Shown piece by piece: positions 27,826-32,256 of a DNA stretch of 32,256 nucleotides (its first letter is position 1; each line of letters starts with the position of its first letter). A model generated the notes under the pieces. The model saw only the letters and a list, made by a program, of their open reading frames with translations. It was not told the origin of the DNA and ran no database searches. This DNA comes from a virus, in IMG/VR virus record IMGVR_UViG_3300032285_001673, positions 1 to 32,256 of that record. One strand, 5' to 3'. A program made the position numbers and the translations under genes.

Positions 27826-30042
27826 TTATTGAATAACATTCATTGGTTGGCCAGGCGCACCTGGTTGCTCAGGCATTGCAACCTGCTGCGGGACGGTCGG
27901 CGGTGCCATATTCGCCATGACGCCCTCGAGGCCATGCACAAACGGGCTTGATCCTTCGTGAATGTCGCTTGCAGCCACGTCGGCAAACGCATACTGCTCG
28001 GCATTCATCCTGGCAATCATGCGCGCCAGGTCGGCAGGCGACATCTGCGCCAATAGCAGCTTGACCACCGCCTCGATTTCGGTCTTGTTCTGACTGGTAA
28101 TCGCGCGGGTATTTTGGTCATTGACGCGCACCTCGGCCAACGTTTCGGTATTGTGCGCCTTGGCCATGGTCCGCATAAGTTCGCGTTTGGTTTCTCCGTC
28201 TTGCTTGATGGTTTCGACAGTTCCCTTGTACTTAATATCGAGACCCATTGCGGCCATCTGATTCTGTTGGTCTTGCACCGTTTTCTGCAGCTGCATCAGC
28301 ATCATCTGAACCTTCGGAGGAATGTCCGATTTCTCGTCAATCTGCGCCAGCGGGTTCATCGCTGCCAAACGGTCGGCAATAATGTCCGCGCCTGGAAAGT
28401 CCATGTTGCGAAACATCAGATCGCCAGCCACCTGGAACACTTCCTGGTTGCCCATGAGCGGCAGCATCGCCTCGATCGCCTGCTGGCGCTTGCTGTTATA
28501 ACCAGGCCCGGTATCCATCACCACGTCATACTGGCCGACCGTGACATTATTCAGCACTTCGCCGGTTGCTTGAATGTCATTGATCGTGATCATGTCGGGC
28601 TTGCCGTCGACGCCAATAATCCGTAAGACGCGCTGCGTGTCGTAGATTTTTGGGATTAGGTCGAGAATGATCTTTCCCGTCTGCTTAATGCTGCGGGTCA
28701 TGTTGTCGTAAAAGTGGAAATTGCTCAGATCCACCTGGTTCTGTTGGCCAAGCAACGCCTTGCCTGACATATTGCCTGGCAGCTGCTGCGATGGGTCAAA
28801 AATGCCCATCACGGTCTGCAGGTCGTTATTAACCTCGCTCGCCGCACTCATGATGCCAACGGGTGGCGGCTCCGGCTGCAGGCGCTGTGGTGGCGGCGCA
28901 GGCTCACCGTTGATGTCGCGCATCTTGTAGCGCAGCACTGGCATCGATTTGATGTTGGCCAGCGCCCATTCGTTCTCGTGGCCTTCGTCCTGGCCCTCAG
29001 CCATCACCCACTTGGCTTTGGGCGCCAGGGCAATCGATTCGGTCATCGACGTGCGCCAAAAGTTGTACATCCGTTGCGGGTCTTTAGCAAATCGCACCAG
29101 GCCGTATTTCTTGCGCTTGCCTTCGATCACCACCTGGGCGCCGTAGCACGGGATAACCGGAATCCAACGCCCTGGCCAGTCCTTTTCCTCAAGGATTTGC
29201 ATCGCGGTCAACTTGCACCACTTGACCTTGCGCCTCAAGGTTTTGCGTCGATCAACCTCGATGATGCCTGCTTCGTCCAGCACGGGTTTGGGCGGCAGCT
29301 TGTCGGCGTAAACCTTGGTGCCGTCGGAGAGCATCACCAGCTCGGCCCGCTCGTGCTCGATGTACCAATATTCGGCAATCCGAATGTCTTCCTTCATAAC
29401 CCATTCGGCGGTGTCGTCGCCGGTGGCTCTAGGCAGGAACCCAATGCCATCGTCGGCGTCTGGGTACATTTCCCGAAACCGATCTTTTGAAACTACGGTC
29501 GTGATCAAGCATTTCTCAGCGTCCGATCCATCCGGCGCCACGCTATTGGGGTCAAAGTAAACGCCAAACGGGTTGTCGACTGGCTCGATGTAGATTTCCT
29601 GGTCAAACGAGTCTTCGCGCACATAGTCGGTCACCACGCGCCAATAACCCCAGCCCATGCGAACGGCGTAGTCGAACGCCGTGTCGTAGGCCGTGTCTGC
29701 GTTGCTGTTAACCTCAATGTGCCTGGTAATGCCCTCGATCACCTGGGCAATCTTCAAATCGCCCTCGTTGTTGACTGGATGCACCTTGATGCGCGGGCGC
29801 TGCTGCCGCTGCTGGTTGGTCACCTGGCGAATGTACGGGTCCAGCTTATTGATGGTCAGGCAAGGGCGCGACTCGATGTTGCGGCTGTTCTGAATTTCGA
29901 CTGGCCACTGATCGCCGGCCGCGAATTTCAAATCCTGCAGCCCTTCCTGGCGATTGTTGCTGTCGGCTTCGCCAACCAACTTCAGGAATTTAATCGCGTC
30001 TTGAATGCGCGGGTCGCTTGATTGGTCTTGGTAATCTGACAT
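27826..30042 (-). CDS. Portal protein, P22 type
   Basis: A 738-residue protein, near P22 gp1 (725). The N-terminus reads DPRIQDAIKFLKLVGEADSNNRQEGLQDLKFAAGDQWP, followed by RPCLTINKLDPYIRQVTNQQRQQRP, DYAVRMGWGYWRVVTDY and PVDNPFGVYFDPNS, the recognisable core of P22-like portals. The rest has the wing and stem segments (MTESIALAPKAKWVMAEGQ, MGIFDPSQQLPGN) and a long C-terminal helical part with many Gln, Ala and Met, probably the barrel. The dodecameric ring sits at one vertex and is the DNA channel. It follows TerL by 12 nt. Confident. Confidence 0.88.
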   Translation of the reverse strand: MSDYQDQSSDPRIQDAIKFLKLVGEADSNNRQEGLQDLKFAAGDQWPVEIQNSRNIESRPCLTINKLDPYIRQVTNQQRQQRPRIKVHPVNNEGDLKIAQVIEGITRHIEVNSNADTAYDTAFDYAVRMGWGYWRVVTDYVREDSFDQEIYIEPVDNPFGVYFDPNSVAPDGSDAEKCLITTVVSKDRFREMYPDADDGIGFLPRATGDDTAEWVMKEDIRIAEYWYIEHERAELVMLSDGTKVYADKLPPKPVLDEAGIIEVDRRKTLRRKVKWCKLTAMQILEEKDWPGRWIPVIPCYGAQVVIEGKRKKYGLVRFAKDPQRMYNFWRTSMTESIALAPKAKWVMAEGQDEGHENEWALANIKSMPVLRYKMRDINGEPAPPPQRLQPEPPPVGIMSAASEVNNDLQTVMGIFDPSQQLPGNMSGKALLGQQNQVDLSNFHFYDNMTRSIKQTGKIILDLIPKIYDTQRVLRIIGVDGKPDMITINDIQATGEVLNNVTVGQYDVVMDTGPGYNSKRQQAIEAMLPLMGNQEVFQVAGDLMFRNMDFPGADIIADRLAAMNPLAQIDEKSDIPPKVQMMLMQLQKTVQDQQNQMAAMGLDIKYKGTVETIKQDGETKRELMRTMAKAHNTETLAEVRVNDQNTRAITSQNKTEIEAVVKLLLAQMSPADLARMIARMNAEQYAFADVAASDIHEGSSPFVHGLEGVMANMAPPTVPQQVAMPEQPGAPGQPMNVIQ

Positions 30043-30054
30043 TTGTTTCTTTCC

Positions 30055-31347
30055 TTAACCCATCCAGCCGCCCATATGGGCGCTTACAGGCCGTTTCCGA
30101 GGCTTTGCCGGTTCCTTGATCATCAACGCAATATAACGGAATGCGTCTGCGCCGTGGCTGTAATGGTCATGCAAAGGGTTTTTGCTAAACAACCCGGTTT
30201 CTGGGTCTACCTCGTAGCGGTAATGACGCAGGCAGTTCAGGCCGTCAGCGCAATTATCGCGGTCAAACCATAAATTAGGGAATATGGTTCGCGCAGCGTT
30301 GATCGAGTCCACAATCGGAACCCTCGGCATGATGCTCGTGCGAAACCCAGCTGCGCGCACAATTTCCTCGATGCTGCGCCCATTGGCCGCCAGCGTCTTG
30401 TTCTCGGCATCGTGCGGCAACCAGATCGTGTCGTAAACGTAACCAAAGGTCTGCAGCTGCGCCAGGTAACTGGTCATCGTGCGCTGGCTGCCTTCAAAGT
30501 ATTTGATCAACCTGGTTTCCATGCCAACAAATTGCACAAACCACCAGGCGGTGGCGTCCGACCATCCCAGGTCGCAAACCGCGTGAACCGGCTTGGCCGG
30601 ATCGTATGGCACCCTAGTAATCCGATCCTCTGCTTCGGCCCGCTGGATTTCGTTGGCGAAGATTGCGCCGTCGACTGTGCGCCTGCACATTCCTTCCCAA
30701 ACGTTGTTGTAGGCGTTCAGATCGCGTTCGCGCAGGGCGTCTTTCTCGGCCTTCAGCGTTTCAGGAAACCAGGGATTATCCGACCAGTTGATCTTGATCA
30801 GGATCGCATCGCGCGGTGGCTTGGCAACAAACCGCTGATAAGTCTCGTCGGTCTCGAGGTCCGGGTTAAACGACACCCAAATCTCGCTGCCTTGCTTGCG
30901 AATAGTCGGGATAAGGATATTCCAGGACAGCCGGCTGACTGTCTGTCCTTCCTCAACCCAACAAACGTCGACGCCCTCGAATGACTTGATATTCGTGGGG
31001 TTGTTCTTTAGGCCAATGAATGCGAACTCGGTGCCATTAGCGCCCCGAATCGAGTTCTGCGTAATCTCGTAAAACCCAAACAGGCCAAGCGCCTCGATCT
31101 GGTCCGACAACAGCTTGTGTACCGAATCCTTGATCGACGCCTGGAATTCCCTGGCGCACAAGATTCGCATCTGCTTCTTGGCGCCCAGGATTAACAGCGC
31201 TCGAGCGATCCCCCATGACTTCGCGCCACCTCGGCCGCCGTACAGAATTTTGTAGCGTGATTTCTTAAACAGCGGCTGCAGTTTGATCGGAAATTGCGCG
31301 CTCGCAACTGCCTGGTCAACTGTCGAGGGAATCTCTGCTGTTTCCAT
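30055..31347 (-). CDS. terL: Terminase large subunit
   Basis: A 430-residue packaging motor. The ATPase has Walker A GGRGGAKS (residues 37-44, K43) and Walker B VDVCWVEE (126-133, with E132/E133). A FNPD motif at 160-163 and INWSDNPW follow. The nuclease part shows D259 (CDLGWSDA), D313 (PHDAENK) and D401 (HSHGADAFRY), the metal-binding aspartates of the RNase H-like fold. It belongs to the PBSX/XtmB-like group of large terminases. It cuts concatemers and pumps DNA into the procapsid. The start overlaps the end of TerS by 32 nt. With a P22-type head, headful packaging is likely; this is inference. Confidence 0.92.
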   Translation of the reverse strand: METAEIPSTVDQAVASAQFPIKLQPLFKKSRYKILYGGRGGAKSWGIARALLILGAKKQMRILCAREFQASIKDSVHKLLSDQIEALGLFGFYEITQNSIRGANGTEFAFIGLKNNPTNIKSFEGVDVCWVEEGQTVSRLSWNILIPTIRKQGSEIWVSFNPDLETDETYQRFVAKPPRDAILIKINWSDNPWFPETLKAEKDALRERDLNAYNNVWEGMCRRTVDGAIFANEIQRAEAEDRITRVPYDPAKPVHAVCDLGWSDATAWWFVQFVGMETRLIKYFEGSQRTMTSYLAQLQTFGYVYDTIWLPHDAENKTLAANGRSIEEIVRAAGFRTSIMPRVPIVDSINAARTIFPNLWFDRDNCADGLNCLRHYRYEVDPETGLFSKNPLHDHYSHGADAFRYIALMIKEPAKPRKRPVSAHMGGWMG

Positions 31348-31873
31348 CTGGCATCACAAAACTGACTTGAATCGACGGGCTTTGCAATGGCGCGCCATCT
31401 TTCCCGGTAATTTCTTGCTCAATCTTATCGCGCCAGCCTAATACATTCTTCGCGGTAAATATCGCAAACGTGCTGTTGTATGCGTTGCCAATCGTGCCTT
31501 CGATTAGATTTGCTTCTTGCAAATCTTTTGCTTTTTTATAGGCGTCAGAAAATTCTGGATGCTTTAACTCGCCAGTTTCAAATACTTTAGCAGTTGCCCA
31601 ATCATGCAACGTTTGTTTTGTAACGCCAATGTTTGTTGCAAACCTTGCTAAAGTCGGAAATGTACCAGGCAAATTTTGCCGAATCTCATTGCCTTTAGCG
31701 TCATGCGTAATAACTTCTCTGATCGGCGGCTGACTGAAAAACTCAATCAGCATATCGGCGAACGACGGATCATAAACAGACGGTCGACCAACTGGTCGTT
31801 TGACAGGCGCAGCAACGCCCTGGCCAATAAGCGGCGCCACGGCTTGTTTCTTGGTTGCTGCTTTGTCCTTCAT
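31316..31873 (-). CDS. terS: Terminase small subunit
   Basis: A 185-residue protein with the conserved order GRPSVYDPSFADMLIEFFSQPP (28-49), TFPTLARFATNIGVTKQTLHDWA (helix-turn-helix, about 71-93), ELKHPEFSDAYKKAKDLQEANLIEGTIGNAYN (helices, 101-132) and FTAKNVLGWRDKIEQ (138-152), typical of phage DNA-recognition subunits. It recognises the packaging site and feeds DNA to TerL. In P22 the pac site lies within the small subunit gene, so one may be present here. The ATG overlaps the stop of the small basic gene upstream. Confident. Confidence 0.87.
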   Translation of the reverse strand: MKDKAATKKQAVAPLIGQGVAAPVKRPVGRPSVYDPSFADMLIEFFSQPPIREVITHDAKGNEIRQNLPGTFPTLARFATNIGVTKQTLHDWATAKVFETGELKHPEFSDAYKKAKDLQEANLIEGTIGNAYNSTFAIFTAKNVLGWRDKIEQEITGKDGAPLQSPSIQVSFVMPDGNSRDSLDS

Positions 31874-32028
31874 TTTTTCTTCGATGCTTTCTTCGCGGCC
31901 GACTTCTGCGCCTCGCGCTTCTCAGAGTACGCAATCGCCACTGCCTGCTTCACAGGCTTGCCGGCCTTAACCTCGGTCTTGATATTTTCCTTAAACGCCT
32001 TAGGCGTCATTGACTTGATCAGCGGCAT
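31870..32028 (-). CDS. Small basic protein upstream of TerS
   Basis: Start taken at the internal ATG giving 52 residues (MPLIKSMTPKAFKENIKTEV...), because a start 13 codons earlier would overlap the upstream gene by 68 nt instead of 29. The protein is Lys/Ala-rich with KAGKPVKQAVAIAYSEKREAQ and a KKASKKK tail. I recognise the MPLIKS...KQAVAIAY pattern from small proteins of many virulent phages (DUF6496-like); no function is known. Its stop overlaps the TerS start as ATGA. Confidence 0.68.
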   Translation of the reverse strand: MPLIKSMTPKAFKENIKTEVKAGKPVKQAVAIAYSEKREAQKSAAKKASKKK

Positions 32029-32176
32029 GATCGGCCCCCATGGCTTGAGATTCTTCCTCGGCAACAACGCGGGTATATTCCTGAATCGCCCCGCTAATTT
32101 GCAACAGCACTGCTTCGTGCTGCTTGGCCATCTCCTGCAATTTTTGGATGCGCTCTTTCATTTGGTCCGTAGTCAT
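32000..32176 (-). CDS. Small coiled-coil protein
   Basis: A 58-residue acidic protein. Residues 1-42 form an amphipathic helix (MKERIQKLQEMAKQHEAVLLQISGAIQEY) and the last 15 are polar. It starts directly after two consecutive stop codons (TAATAA) of the gene at the window end and overlaps the next gene by 29 nt. No strong ribosome-binding site is visible. Size and helix content are like those of small assembly or regulatory phage proteins. Function unknown. Confidence 0.55.
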   Translation of the reverse strand: MTTDQMKERIQKLQEMAKQHEAVLLQISGAIQEYTRVVAEEESQAMGADHAADQVNDA

Positions 32177-32179
32177 TTA

Positions 32180-32256
32180 TTACTGCCCATGAATGACGCA
32201 AAAATTCAACACCACTGCTTCACCCAGTGCGCCGCCAGAAATGTTTCTTAACGTCA
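32180..32256 (-). CDS. Beta-rich phage structural protein, 3' part (begins across the window end)
   Basis: The last 24 codons and stop of a gene that enters from the right edge. It reads TLRNISGGALGEAVVLNFCVIHGQ and ends in tandem TAATAA. The two bases left over at the right edge plus the one left over at the left edge make one codon, so the fragment continues the 123-codon fragment at 1-370 in the same frame. The TLRNISGG-x-L-x-EA-x-x-x-NF-x-VI ending is the usual C-terminus of proteins whose N-terminal part looks like the left fragment. See the left entry for role. Confidence 0.75.
   Translation of the reverse strand, partial: TLRNISGGALGEAVVLNFCVIHGQ

Noticed and set aside
1-32256. Integrase, attachment site, tRNA genes or a CI repressor
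   Set aside because: Read in all regions and not seen: no tyrosine or serine recombinase motifs, no tRNA-like cloverleaf, only one helix-turn-helix regulator.

Overview
This window looks like an essentially complete genome of a tailed bacteriophage with a short tail, built on the P22 virion plan. The P22-type portal, scaffolding protein, coat protein, gp4-like adaptor and gp10-like stabilisation protein follow small and large terminase subunits in P22 order. There is no integrase, no CI-type repressor, no tRNA and no host gene. The host cannot be read from the sequence. The gene families suggest a proteobacterium, perhaps a freshwater betaproteobacterium, but this is inference. The two window ends are halves of one gene in the same frame, so the molecule is probably circular or circularly permuted at about 32.26 kb.

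Layout. One divergent control region (5407-5570) drives everything. Rightward (+), 5571-8530 is a short early operon: four small unknown proteins, an Erf-type annealing protein, a YqaJ/lambda-Exo type nuclease, a small protein with an SSB-like acidic tail and a Cys-containing unknown. It ends at a strong hairpin terminator. Leftward (-), all other genes run in one direction from 5406 through position 1, across the window ends, and back to 8620. In transcription order these are a Cro-like repressor, a replication initiator carrying an iteron array inside its gene, a lambda P-like protein, a run of small accessory genes (VRR-NUC nuclease, DUF5856-like protein, zeta-like kinase, GroES-like co-chaperonin), then TerS, TerL, portal, scaffold and coat. 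A receptor-binding cassette (two fibre-like proteins and a pectate-lyase-type tailspike) follows, then gp4, gp10, three ejection-type proteins, two small membrane proteins and an M15 endolysin. Transcription from the two sides converges at 8530/8620.

How it works together. The organisation is lambdoid (a PL-like recombination operon and a PR-like cro/replication/late operon), but the promoters stand back to back with nothing between them: the cI region is absent. Four 16-bp operator-like sites, two per promoter, each pair spaced 22 bp, overlap the -10 and -35 elements. The leftward promoter would start transcription on the A of the cro AUG. The most notable points are this Cro-only switch, a seven-copy array with exact 11-bp period inside the initiator gene (probable origin), beta-rich insertions in the gp4-like adaptor and the tailspike, and phage-borne GroES-like and zeta-like genes. 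All family assignments come from reading the protein sequences by eye; no database search was run.
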